Source: Eudorina sp. 2006-703-Eu-15
Lineage: Eukaryota > Chlorophyta > Chlorophyceae > Chlamydomonadales > Volvocaceae
Assembly: GCA_003117195.1 (NCBI GenBank)
Contig: BDSI01000003.1
Location: 2,413,607-2,477,606 of the forward strand
Length of the DNA: 64,000 nt
Direction: 5' to 3'
Positions 1-14,689 of the stretch are shown here, one piece after another (positions within the stretch are counted from its first letter, which is position 1; each line of letters begins with the position of its first letter). Under the pieces are notes generated by a model. The model was not told the origin of the DNA, ran no database searches, and saw nothing but the letters and a program-made list of their open reading frames with translations. The translations under genes were made by a program, and so were the position numbers.

Positions 1-322
1 AGCGCGGCAGCGCCGCCGCGCGCGGTCTCTAGATTTCCGCTGCTATGCAAGTACCGCCCCACGTAAGTATGTTTTTTTCTGGGTGTGCCTGGGCCTGTTT
101 TTTTGGGTTACTTTCTTTTTTCAATTTAACCCGCACCCGCACCCGCACCAGCGCAAGCAAGCTATCTGTGTGCACACCTCGGCGGCCGCATGAGTCACAC
201 AGGTACTAATTACCGGATTGCTGTGTGCCGCCGAGCCACATCGCGATGTGGTCCTGCGCATACCGGTACCGTGCACCCAAAATACCGCATTCGTTCTGCC
301 TGCAGTAGAACAGCGGTGCTGC

Positions 323-3300
323 TCAACAAAAATAATCGATGTCCGCACACCTGCCGCACTCACCCGGCAGACCCATCAGCTCACGAATGGCCGCCGTGAA
401 GGGCGTCGAGGGCCCCCTGCCACCCGGGCGCGCCAAACCGCGTCCGCCAGCGCCGGCGGCGCCGCTGGGACCCCGGCCACCCGTCGGTACCGCCCGGCTG
501 GCGACGGTGCTGGCGGTGCTGGCCCCACCCATGGGCGTCGCGGCAACGGACGAGGGAATCCGCAGCGGCTGTGGCCGCGCCTCCGCCAGGCGCTCCCGAC
601 AGGCCGCGCCGGAGGCGGCGGCAGCCGCAGCGGCCATCGACGGCGATGCAAAGGCCTCCCGCCTTGGCGGCCGCCGCGGCGACGCCTTCGACGAGACACC
701 GTATGCCTCAGGTGACTCTGTCTCCGAGTCGGACGTGTCGGTGGCGCGCTCCAGAAAGTCAAAGTCCGAGTCCAGGGAGTCCTCGCGCGTCGGTTGCGGT
801 GGCGTCGCCGCCGCCGGCGGCGCAGCCGGAGCCGGCGGAGCTGGCGCGGCCGCTGCCGGCTCCCTCATGCGCGGGGGCGTTGGGATCCTGGACCGACCGG
901 CGCTCGACGGTGCGCCCCAGGCCTGCTTCGAGCCCACTGCGGGGCTTGAGTCCTGCACGTTTCATAGGCGGGGGCGTAGGGACAGGATCCGCAGGCGGCG
1001 AGTCTCACCCAGCCGTGCTGCGCTACTGTGGCGAGCGGGCAGCCGGGACTCAGTGCATGCGGGGTCGCAGGGGTCAGCATTACCGCACTGGCGCGACAGC
1101 CCTGAAGCAAGCCCTCCTTGAGCCCCGAGGAAGCTGGAGGTGCACCGTACGTCGTCAAGACTGAGCGCCGAGCCGTTCAGTCCCCATCACACGTCGCTGC
1201 ACAGAAATGCCGACCACAGTCCCACAGAGTATTCGGTTTAATGATGTTGCAGAGGACCCCGCGGTTGCATCAGAACATGCCTCCCATGTCATAAGAACAT
1301 GCCAGCTCCGCTCCCCTCTCCGCAGTCGTCCCTACCGGGTTGTCGGAAGCCGCTGTTAGAATGCTGGCTCCACTGTCGCCCGCGGCGTTGCGGGGCCGTG
1401 CTGGTGACGGCTGTCGTACGTACGACCCGATTGTCGATGGGGCCTTCAGCCCCAGCGGCGATGGTTCTTTTCCCGACGGCGATGCCGACGCCCCCGGCAC
1501 CGCGGGCCCCTGGCTGCGCTCCGATTTGCTGCGCTGGATGATGGCCGCCTTCGCGGCGGCAGACTCGGCCTGCAGCGCCTCACGTGCGGCACGCTCCCGC
1601 TCCGCGCGCTCGCGTGCCTGGGGTGTTGGGCCAGTTACCGGTGGTGCTAAGGAAACCCGCCCCGCTCGCTGTACCGATGGTGTGACAAGTCGGCACTTTG
1701 TGACGGGAACAGTCAGGTTACATGTGCTGCATTACAGTTCGCGTTAAGATAGGGCGCTGCGGCCCTGGCGGAGATGAGGGCCGGGGCATCGTAGCAATTG
1801 CATGGCCAAGACGGGCTCTCCATAGCCGTGCCTAGAGTCCTCAGCCGTGACAACGGATCGAACGGGGCAAAGGTCTGACCGCACTCAAGGCCGTACCTGT
1901 ACGGCAGCCTGCGCATAGCTCCCTTCGTTGAGTTGCGGCCGTTCAACCGGTGCTGCCGCTGCCGCCGCTGCGGCACCGCCGGCCGCGCGTCCCATCGACG
2001 CCGCGGCCCCTGCCGTTTGTGTTGGTGTACCGCTTACTCGCCGAGCCCCAGAACCTTGTCCCGGGCTGTCCAAGGCCGCTGTCCCTGCAAGCAAGGGGGT
2101 CACATGCGGAGGCACTGATCGCGTTAAACCCTACAGACCAACCCAGTGTATTACCCTGAATGTGAGGACAGCGCTAGCCCTAACGCGCAACAGCTAACAC
2201 GCACGGCAGCTAGTAAGCTGTCTGGGCGCGATCATGATGCCTTGCCGTAGACTCCCAACCACAGCAGTGCCGCACACATGGCGCCAACGGCATCACCGCA
2301 CCTGCGCCCGCCGGGCTGGCGTAGCCGCCTCCGCCTCCTGACAGCGACCGCTTCGGCTGCGACGCTGGCGCAGCGGCCTTGCGCGGCGTGGAGGTGCCAC
2401 TGCCGCCACCCGAGGACACCGCCGCTCCTGTGCCCCGCGCGCCGCTGGGGGCCGGGGGCGATGCAGCGGCAGCGCCACCGCTGCCGGCAGGACCCACAGG
2501 TATAGTCCACTGCATCGCCGGCGGCGCGGATGCGGCCGCCGCTGGTGCCGAGGGCGGCGGCACAACCGGCGGCGCCACCGCCACCGGTCCCGCCAACACG
2601 GCGGTCCCGACCTCACTCGCGGCATGTCCAGAAACTCCCGCCTGTGCGGCGAAGGCGAAGGAGCTGCCCCCTGCGTCTGCCGCTCCGTCCGCGGCTGGCC
2701 CAGGAGCAGCCATGCTAACCGGCATGTGGGCACCCCAGCCGCTGTGGGAGCCCTGCCCAACAAGCTCCTGGGGGAATTGCGCAAGTTCCGCGACCGGTGG
2801 CGGGGCAGGCGGCCCCAGGTAGGATACCGCGGCGCCCGCGACTGCCACCGGCGCAACTGCCGGATGCGGCAGATGCTGCTGCTGCGTCGGCGGCAGGTAT
2901 TGCTGCTGCTGGTCCTGTTGGTGTTGCGCCTGTTGGTCGAGGGTCCCCGCCTGCAACTGTACTTGCCACTGCGGCAGCAGCGCGTGTACTTGCTGCACCG
3001 GTTGTTGTTGTTGGGGGTGCATGGGGACGCCAACACGGGGTGGCGGCTCCAGCTCGTGTACCTGCGGCTGCTGGGCCATGTGTGTGTGCACCACGGGCCC
3101 AGCTGGGGCGCCGGACACGCCGGGAATATTCCACTGCAACATCGGCGCCGGGGCCGTCGGCACCTGCTGCAGCCGGGGCGGTGCCGCCACAGGCGCCGGC
3201 CGCTGGTCCTGGGGTTGTGGCTGTAATGCCGCCTGCGAATCGTCGTCCCCGGGCTGATATGCTCCTGCTGCTGCCGTCGCCGCTGCTGCATCCCGCGGGG

Positions 3301-6300
3301 GCTCTTCAAAGTTGGCGGACAACGTCTTCAGGCCCGCGACAGCCTCGCCGTGCCCCATGTACTCAAACTCGGCTTTGAGGGCCTTACGCAACGCCGACAG
3401 TTCCTGGATCTCGCGCATCAGCGCATCCAGATCCGGATCCGGAGATACTGCTACCCCCGAGGTAGAGGACCGACCCACCGCCGCTGTTGATGTCGATGGA
3501 GTGCCACCAGGCGCACTGGTTCGATGTGCCGCCGACTCCATGTCGTAGTGCTCGTCAGAGGGCTCATCCACGAGTTCCTCCTCAAATGGCTGGCCAGGTC
3601 CATCACAGTCGTCTCCAACGCCGTACAGGCCACCGCAAGCGACGGCTTGTACACCAGGTCGATTCAGCACCTGGAAGGCGTTTGGTGCAACGGCGGAGGC
3701 GGCAGCAGTGGTGCCACTGATGCCAGTCGGCTGTGCTCCTCGCAACGCGTGGCTCACGACCGCCATTTGCTGCGGCCCATGGGTCACACCGGGGCCAAGA
3801 CGCGACGGGGGACCATCCAGCGGGGGATGGTACTCAGAGCGGCAGGGGGCTTCCGAAGCGTCGGGCGAGCCACTCGGGGGATCTAATGCCTGCGCGGACC
3901 GGGCGTCGAGCGACGGCGCTGCCGCCCCCAATCGCTGGGCTGCTGCCGCCGTCAGTTGCGCTGCCGCCGCTTGCTGTGCCATCGCTGCCTCCCTCGCCGC
4001 CGCCTCCCTTGCTGCAGCTTCCCTTGCCGCCGCTTCCTGTGCTGCCGCTTCCCTCGCCGCCGCTTCCCGCGCTGCCGCCTCCCTCGCCGCCGCTTCCCGT
4101 GCTGCCGCCTCCCTTGCCGCCGCTTCCCGTGCTGCAGTTTCCCTCGCCGCCGCCTCCCTTGCTGCAGCTTCCCTTGCCGCCGCTTCCCGTGCTGCCGCCT
4201 CCCTCGCCGCCGCTTCCCGTGCTGCCGCCTCCCTTGCCGCCGCTACCCGTGCTGCAGTTTCCCTCGTCGCCGCTTCCCGTGCTGCAGCTTCCCTTGCCGC
4301 CGCTTCCCGTGCTGCAGCTTCCCTTGCCGCCGCTTCCCGTGCTGCAGCTTCCTTTGCCGCCGCTTCCCGTGCTGCAGCTTCCCTTGCCGCCGCTTCCCGT
4401 GCTGCAGCTTCCCTTGCCGCCGCTTCCCGTGCTGCAGCTTCCCTTGCCGCCGCTTCCCGTGCTGCCGCCTCCCTCGCCGCCGCTTCCCGTGCTGCCGCCT
4501 CCCTCGCCGCCGCTTCCCGTTCTGCCGTCTCCTGTGCTGCAGCTTCCCGTGCTGCCTCCTCCTCTCGTACCGCCGCCGCCTGCCGAGCCGCCGCGGCCTT
4601 CCGCGCCGCCGCCGCGGCGGCCACCGCTCCGGGGTACAGCCTCGACAACTGCGCCGGCGACGGCGACGATGGCGGTCCGCAGGAAGACGTCGCGGACACG
4701 GGCCTGGAAGCGCCGGCGGAGCGGCCCCGGAAATCAAAGCTGGAGGTCGAGTCCTCCAGAACGGCGGCCTGGTATCCAGAGCCCATCATGCGGCCGCCGC
4801 CTGGGCCCGTGCTGGGTCCCGACCAGGGCCGCGCGGAGATATGGCTGCCAGTCAAGATGCTCGCCTCCGCTGTGCCTGGCGGCCGCTCCAGGTCCTCCTC
4901 CAGGGCGGCGCTGCGACCCGCGGCGCCGCCGACCCGACCGCTAAAGCCGTCTGAGGCCTCCTCCTCCTCCACTTCCTCCTCCAGCTCCACGTCGCCATCC
5001 AGATCCTCGCCGTCCGTCTCCCCCTCCCTTCTTAGCTGCGCGCATTCCTCCGGAATCTCCCGGGCAGGGCTGCCCACTGCGCCTGAGCCAGGTGGCCCCG
5101 CAGCGGTCCAGCGGGGACCCTCACTGGGCTCCGACGGCGCCACGGGCGGTTCAATGGCGGCACTCCGGTCAGCTGACCCGCGGGTCGGCGGCACCGTCCT
5201 CGCGCCTGAGCTCCTCACCAGGCTCTCTTCCGCGGATAGCCGGGCCTGTAGTGTGGAGCCCGGCTCGAGCTCAGGATGGGGTGCGGGTGCAGCCGGGCGG
5301 CCGGAGGCGGCGCTGGGCGACGCAGGGGTCATGGAGACGAACCCGGGTCGACGCGGGCTCACCGGGGAAGCCGCCGCGTGGTAGACTGCTTCGCCAGGTT
5401 GTTGCGCGGCTGTCTGCAAAGCCTGGGGCCGCCCTGGCGACTGCTGGCGCTGCTCCGGCGGTGAGGGTGGGGCAGACGCCGTCGTCGTGTGAGGCCCCAG
5501 CGACTCGCTGGAGGATGGGCCCGCGGTGGAGAGCCGCTGGCCATCCGACGAGCGCGCCCGCCCTGACGCAACCCCGCCGGGCCCGGGTGTAAAGCCGGCC
5601 AGCAGTGACGTTGTCGAGTGCTGGCGATGGTAGCGCTGGGAAGCGCCGCTGCTTCGGGGGGGCGATGCAGGAGGCGATGGAGCCCGGAAGGGTGGCAACT
5701 GCGGCTGTTCCGCAGACGATGGCGGCTGCAGCAGATGGTGGGGATAGCCTTCCGCAAGCATGGGCGGCTGCGAGACCGATGTGAGGAGCGGCGGAAACGG
5801 CCCCGAAGGACCGCCCTGGATGCTCCCCGATCCCGACAGCCGCGCGGCCGATCCGGGCGGCGGCCGACCCGGAGCGATGGGCGGCAGCATGGGGGCCTGG
5901 GGCGACAGTTGCGCTGGCGCCTGCGTGGACGAGTCCGCAACGCTAGTCCGCATCGCAGCGGTGGGGGAGGTCACCGGCTTGTACCCTGCCGCCACTGCCA
6001 TCCCCGCCGACTCCACCAGTGGCCCCCCGTCCTGCGAGATATTGGATATTCGTTGACGGGACTGTTGCACTTGTAGCTGCTGCTGCTGTTGTGGCTGGTG
6101 TATAGGCTGCTGCAGCTCTGCGTGCGGCAGGTCCTGGCTGCGGTCCCCCACCACTGATGCCTGTGATCGGGACACCGACCCAATCGAGGGGGCAGCAGGC
6201 GAAGGCTCGGCGGACGAAGGTGCGGTGCTCGGTCCCGGGGGCGAACTGAACCGCACCAGGTCAGCGCTGGCATCCACTGCCGCCGCTGCTGCTCTCACCG

Positions 6301-9300
6301 GCACCGCCACCGATTCCCGCTGCCACATGTCCGGCCCGCCGCTGTCTCCCACGGCCACGCTGTGCCGCATTGTCGCGGGCGAACGCGCCTGACCCATCAT
6401 CGCCGCCCCTTCAGTTGGCAGCTCCACACTCCGCCCTTCGCCAACCCCGACCTGCATGTCCGTTCCAGCCTGACTTGAATGTCGGTCCCCTGACGCGGCG
6501 CGAGGCGGCCCCGTAGGTGCAGCTGCGCAGACTGACCCGTCCAACAACCAGGGCGGCGGCGGGGTAGGCTCGCCGTCCGGCTGAGGCCGCGTTGGCGGCT
6601 GAGCAGGGACTCCCCAGACGCGCCGCTGGTGCCGCTGGTCCGCCCGACCAGGTTGTTGCTGCTGAGGCGGCAGGGGCAACGGCGGCACGGCTTCAGGACC
6701 AATCACGGCCGTGTGCGAATGGTCATGGCTGGCAACCTGAAACCGCTGCGCCTGCGGAGGCTGTTCACACTGTTGTTGTGGCTGTGGCTGGGGCCGCGGC
6801 TGTCCGGCGGGCCGGGGCGACGACATCCGGAAGCCATCTGCCTGCTGCAGAGCCGCCAGCGTGCCGCCCGCCTGCAGGCTCGCCTCCAGCGGGTCCTCCG
6901 GCAGGCTAGGCTTGTTGGGGGGCGCCGGGAGAGCCGGGGAGCGCTGCTGCGACACGGCCGAAGAGGGCGATTCCAGTGGCGGCGGCGGCCACTGCTGCTG
7001 CGAAGGCACGTCATACGGGCCTGGAAGCGGTGGCCGCTGTCCCAGGGAGCCGCGCGGCGAACCTGCGCGCTGCAGCGGCGAGAAGCCACCTTCCGCTGTG
7101 GACGGGGCCAACCAGGGGTCAGTCGCCCCGTCCGCAGCCGACGACCCCGCCACATCCAGTGCCAAGGGGTTTACCGGTGCAGCGCGATGCCGTGCGGTGG
7201 AAGTCACTCCCCGGCGAAGCCCGCCCGAGTTGCCCACGCTGCCCGCTGTGCCATGCCCGCTTCCGCCAACGCTGCTACCGCTGCCTCCATGCGCATCGCC
7301 CGCGAGCCCCACAAACCCGTCCGCCCAGCTACCCCGGCCGGCCGCGTTATCCGCGGTGCCCGGCGGGTACAGCACTGCAGCCGTCTGCCCGTCGATCCGC
7401 GACTCGCCCGTGGCTGCGTCCAATGCGTGCTGCTTGGGCCGCCATTCGGCGTCTCCGGTGGCCTGCGCCATTCCGCCAGCCACGCCGCCATCATACCCTG
7501 GCGCCTGCTGAGGCAACAGTCGGTCAGGCGGCGTTGACGGCAAGTCGCTAAACCTGCTGCTTTCCGCGACCGCGGTGGTGAGGCCGACATGGTCGGTGCC
7601 GTGGTTCTGTCCCTGGCGCGGAGAAGGTCGAGGCGGCATCGCCGCAGGTGACGCTGCGACGCCGTTGCCAGTGATCTGCTGCGTCGGGACGAGCGCCACC
7701 TGAACGGTCTCCTGCGGAGGCGCTGCGAGGGGCATCGACGGCGAAAGCGAATGCGGCCGATTGCTCGAACGCACTGCCTAACCCAAAGGCCCGGGGCGAT
7801 GTGCACTGTGCACCGACCCTCTGATATATCGGTGGTGGTGGTCCCCAGAGATGGTGGGGCAATGAGGGTTTACTGCACAAGCTGCACGAGCTTTGGCATG
7901 ATCTCTTAAATCTGTTTGCGCGTGCCGCGCTCCTATATGTCCCACCTGGTGCACCCCGAAAGGGGCTCTTGTAAGGTGACCGGTGCCGCGCTGCGCGAGA
8001 GGTGGGCTCCTCCGCCGCGCGCTGCTCTGCCTGCAGCGAATAGGTGCAGCATAACCAGACTGTTCGATTACATGGACATCAGGCATACGGGATAACCTTG
8101 CGCCCGTCCATTAGCATCCGCCTCAATCCTACGCTCGCACGCCCCGCACGCACCTGCAGCTCCTGCTGCTTCAGCAACTCATCGAAGCCCGCCTCCGCTG
8201 CCATCCGCAGCTCCTCCCAGGTCAGCGGCACCACCGGGGTCCCATCTGCGGCTCCGCCTCCTGAGGGCCCGGCTGATGACGGTGTCTGCTGCGCACAAGC
8301 AGGAACGTAGTCTAAGACGCGAAACGCACATTGCACCGCAGTACAGACACAGTTTGGGTAGGTCTCTCACTGATCACAGTTGGAATGCAGGTGCTTTATC
8401 CTCAGCCCCTTCAAACGAATTTTTAGAGATGCCAGCCCACAACGCCGGGGCCATACCTTGGCTGCTGCCACCGCCTGCTGGCGCTGCTGTTTGATGAAGT
8501 CCTGCAGTCCCTGTCGCCACTCGCGCCGCTTCTCCTCAGCCTGCGACTGCCTCAACGGGTCCACCTCGGCTTTGCTGGCCTGCGCGGCAGAAGCGGCAAG
8601 ACCTACCCAGGTTGCGCAAATGCTCAAGCGCGATCACAGGGACACGTTTTCAATTGGGCAGCACGATGAAACGCCACCAACCCCCAACACGTGAGTTGCC
8701 GAGTACGTTCCCAGCTCAATTGTGCCTTGGTGGTAGCGACCCCGTCTGCCGGACCCCACCTGCACAGGCTTCTGCTTGGCGCCCTTCCGCAGGATAGGTT
8801 TTTTGGGAGCAGGAGGCTGCTGCCAGGGCTTCCTCATGCGCTCATCCTGCTCCAGGCGTTCCTGGCGACGACGCTCCAGGGCCTCCTTCGCCTGCAGGTG
8901 TCACGTCCTGTGAGCTTGACTGCACAGTTTGCCAAGGACTGACATCATCGCAAGGATGGCAGACTGGTAGGGCTGGTCCACGCAGGTGTACATGACTGAC
9001 CCAAAGGCATCATTATGTTACGGCCAACGTGGGTATTGAAATGTGGAACGTCACGGGCATGCCAGAGGGTCGGGTCCACAGGATGCCCCGACGGTATAAC
9101 CCGAGAGCCCCGTGCGTCACCTTCTGATCCTCATCTTGCTTTCGCCGCTTCTCCTCTTCCTCCTTCTTCCTGCAGCCCGCGCCACAAGCCCCGCCAACAA
9201 GTTAACGGACAGTTGGTCATGGGCAGGGTTACACCAGGTATGCCTTCCCGCAAAGCCGGAAGGCGCAGCTTACTTTCGGCGTCGTTCATTCTCCTCACGA

Positions 9301-9338
9301 AGCTTTTGGAACTTCTCGTCAGGCGTCCCTGATGCCAT
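323..9338 (-). CDS. Giant low-complexity protein with EAAAR helical repeat (9 exons, about 2309 aa)
   Basis: I do not recognise this gene. Nine exons on the minus strand join in frame: 9338-9274, 9169-9121, 8891-8760, 8579-8457, 8288-8154, 7711-2302, 2084-1897, 1617-1420 and 952-323. All introns are GT-AG and every phase matches; the 1420 donor is the least certain (an alternative lies about 70 nt downstream). The N-terminus starts MASGTPDEKFQKLREENE and is a Lys/Glu/Arg-rich coiled-coil candidate over roughly residues 5-120. Exon 6 alone is 5.4 kb and encodes Pro/Ser/Gln-rich disordered sequence, an acidic patch (about 4960-5030) and then some 40 copies of a 5-residue Ala-Arg-Glu unit at about 3985-4600. 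Arg and Glu lie about four residues apart, as in single alpha-helices. A Gln/Pro-rich segment, more Ala/Gly/Ser sequence and a short acidic motif (DSDFDF) follow. A scaffold or structural role is inference only. The start codon is the first ATG before exon 1's open frame and is divergent from the ASADH gene. Confidence 0.72.
3985..4600 (-). repeat. 15-bp coding repeat (EAAAR)n
   Basis: About 41 head-to-tail copies of a 15-bp unit lie inside exon 6 of the giant gene. On the minus strand each reads Glu-Ala-Ala-Ala-Arg with few substitutions (Lys, Gln, Thr or Val). Because the unit is a multiple of three, copy number can change without breaking the frame. The other strand and frames are also open here, which creates long false antisense ORFs. 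Confidence 0.9.
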
Positions 9339-9713
9339 TAAGTGCCCCTTCCCTAGCTCCGAATCGCTTACACTAGTGGTCACATTGCCGCCAGACCGGA
9401 GTGAATACGGTTACAGGTATTGATTCTCCATTCAAAGGTTGTTGCCAGTCGTAATGGGCCCGCTAATTGAACGCAACGAAAGGGACGCGGACAGTCAAAC
9501 AGCCCTTGGTAACTGTATGAGGGCTACTTCTAAAACAGTTTGCAGCGAGCATGCACATCTGTTGTCACGATCAATACCAGGCTAGTGCTGGGAAGGAAGT
9601 TTTGTCTTCGTCCATTTTCCCGCAGGCCGTACGCGCGAGTATGGCAAAAACCTGGACAGTTACCCATACTCTTTCCTTTTACTTTTTCCTGAGGTTGCGT
9701 CGTCGTGATCACC
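9339..9713. promoter_or_regulatory. Divergent intergenic region between the giant gene and ASADH
   Basis: These 375 bp separate two start codons on opposite strands, so both 5' UTRs and a shared promoter must fall here. I see no convincing TATA box. The stretch just before the ASADH ATG (about 9669-9690) is pyrimidine-rich. No ORF with coding character is present. Confidence 0.4.
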
Positions 9714-12877
<3,164 letters not shown>

Positions 12878-14689
12878 GAAGTTACAATGGCGTTGATCTC
12901 GGCTGGCGGGACTTAACGGACCCGCGCGTGCGAGAGTGCGGGCGGGAGGGACCAAGGCCTGACTGCTGTCTGTTGGCATGCGCATGCGTGCATCTTGACG
13001 CAACGACTGGAGCGTAGTAATTGCACTTGCGCTTGCAGGAGCGCACCTGCAAACGCAAGGACCTGTGGGCTTGGATTATTGAGGCTGGGTGGGTTCGGAT
13101 TTGGTCAGATCGTATGCCTGACAAACGGCGGCTCTGAGCTGCTAAACTGTGTTGCGGGGATGCGTCGAGCGGCGTGCTCTTGATGGCTGTTCTTGCAAGT
13201 GCCGCATACGAAGGTCTTGTCGGATAGCACATGTCGTCTTGGACGTGACGGTTTCGCCACAGGATGCAAGCCATCCTATCTAACTGCTGAGATGGTGCAG
13301 TGTTGATTTGAGAAATGGGGTGGCGTGCTCAGTGGTGCTCGGCGAACGGGTTGTTTCATGAGCGTGTGTCTGATGTGTTTTTTGCTATCAGCACAATCGC
13401 ACTACGCAGATTTGTAAGCTATGCACGGACAACAGGGTTTTGCTGCAGTGGGAACGTAATATAATTTTGGCACGTGGACAAATGCATGGTTCATGATATC
13501 GAATGAGGACGCTGCGTTCCGAGGAGCGACCACGACCTGGTAAGGCTTGCAGGTCTGGTCTTCACGGGAGTGCGGGGAAGCGCATGCACATTGTTGCCCC
13601 CATTCGTCCGTGCCGCCAGCTGCGGGCGCCCGACTACTAGGCAGTGTGGCAAGGGCGCCCACCGGCCGGGCGGGCGTGACCCCAGTGCAGCAGCTTCAGC
13701 CGCTGCTGGACAGACGGCTGCGACCCTGGAAGCCCTGGAGCTGCACTGTTGTGATCAGTGGCGAGCGACCGCGACAGCAAAAAGGCATACATCTGAATAT
13801 AGGAGGTCAGATTGTTGGCTCCAAACACTTCTGCGTGGGTTTGCGATCGCGGCTGGGTGCAGTCAGATTCTCACCAATCGCCAACTACCACCCAAAAACC
13901 GAAATCTCGAGTGCGGTAATAGCAGGGCTACATGGCGTTCGTCACCGCCCAACGCGTCTAGTTCAGGTGTTCAGCATCTCAGAAACCACAGTTTCAAATG
14001 TCGCAGACGTGTGCCGATGCAACCGACGAGCGTTTTGTGAAGTATCAACAGCCCCCGGCCTACGCCTCCGCATGCAACTAAGGAACGACTCTCCGGGAGA
14101 CCGGGACTCTCTTCAGTCGGCCACCCAGTCCATTAGCCCATGCATGTGGCCATCAGTGGCGCAAGGTATAGATGCTACGGGCCATCAGTGGCGCAAGGTG
14201 CAGACGCGACAGGGTGCGGGGAGCTCCCGCCTGCAACATGTCGTTTCGTACGGTGAGGGCGAGGGTACGATGCATCCACCAGAAGTCCACGCGCAGACAG
14301 ACATCTCTCGTTAAATGCCGGCAGCAAATTCTTACAGTACCTGGAAAGTTGAATTGTGGCACGGGTATGCGTGCGGAGTCGGTTTGCTGCCGACTGCAAA
14401 CCGTCGTTCGTCGTACATGTCCGCCCTTCTACAATAGTAACGGCCCTGGCACACTCATGCCTCACAGTCCTACAGAATAAGAGAATATTGAACCTTTGAT
14501 TAGTACGTTCCTGTGTTTGACCACAAATTATACAAACTATCCGGGCTTTGTTACTCCTATGCCTTACGATATGCTTCTGTCCATCCATTTCTAATTAATG
14601 CTTAGCGCCCTCTAGCTGGCTCGTATTTTGCTGTAGCCTGAGACTTGTTGATAGAATCTTGGTCCCTCTTGCTGTAAGCGCAAGCAAAC
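12878..14689. other. Intergenic region, no gene seen
   Basis: This stretch holds the 3' UTR of the ASADH gene (TGTAA at 13413-13417) and the 5' flank of the zinc-knuckle gene. ORFs exist, the longest at 13547-14314, but they have no recognisable domain, no fitting splice partners and mixed composition. I see no RNA gene or repeat. Confidence 0.5.
13413..13417 (+). terminator. TGTAA polyadenylation signal, probable for ASADH
   Basis: TGTAA is the usual volvocine polyadenylation signal. This copy lies 536 nt after the ASADH stop and is the first I found downstream. It is only a five-base match, so it could be chance. Confidence 0.4.

Noticed and set aside
1713..1976. Minus-strand ORF between exons 7 and 8 of the giant gene
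   Set aside because: It only extends exon 7 in another frame past the GTACGG donor and has no similarity or repeat composition like the rest.
3708..5384. 558-codon plus-strand ORF rich in Ala/Ser
   Set aside because: It is the antisense of the EAAAR repeat exon. Its openness follows from the 15-bp repeat, and the minus strand has consistent splice sites on both sides.
13547..14314. 255-codon plus-strand ORF
   Set aside because: No domain, no splice partners, mixed composition, and it overlaps other open frames equally well.
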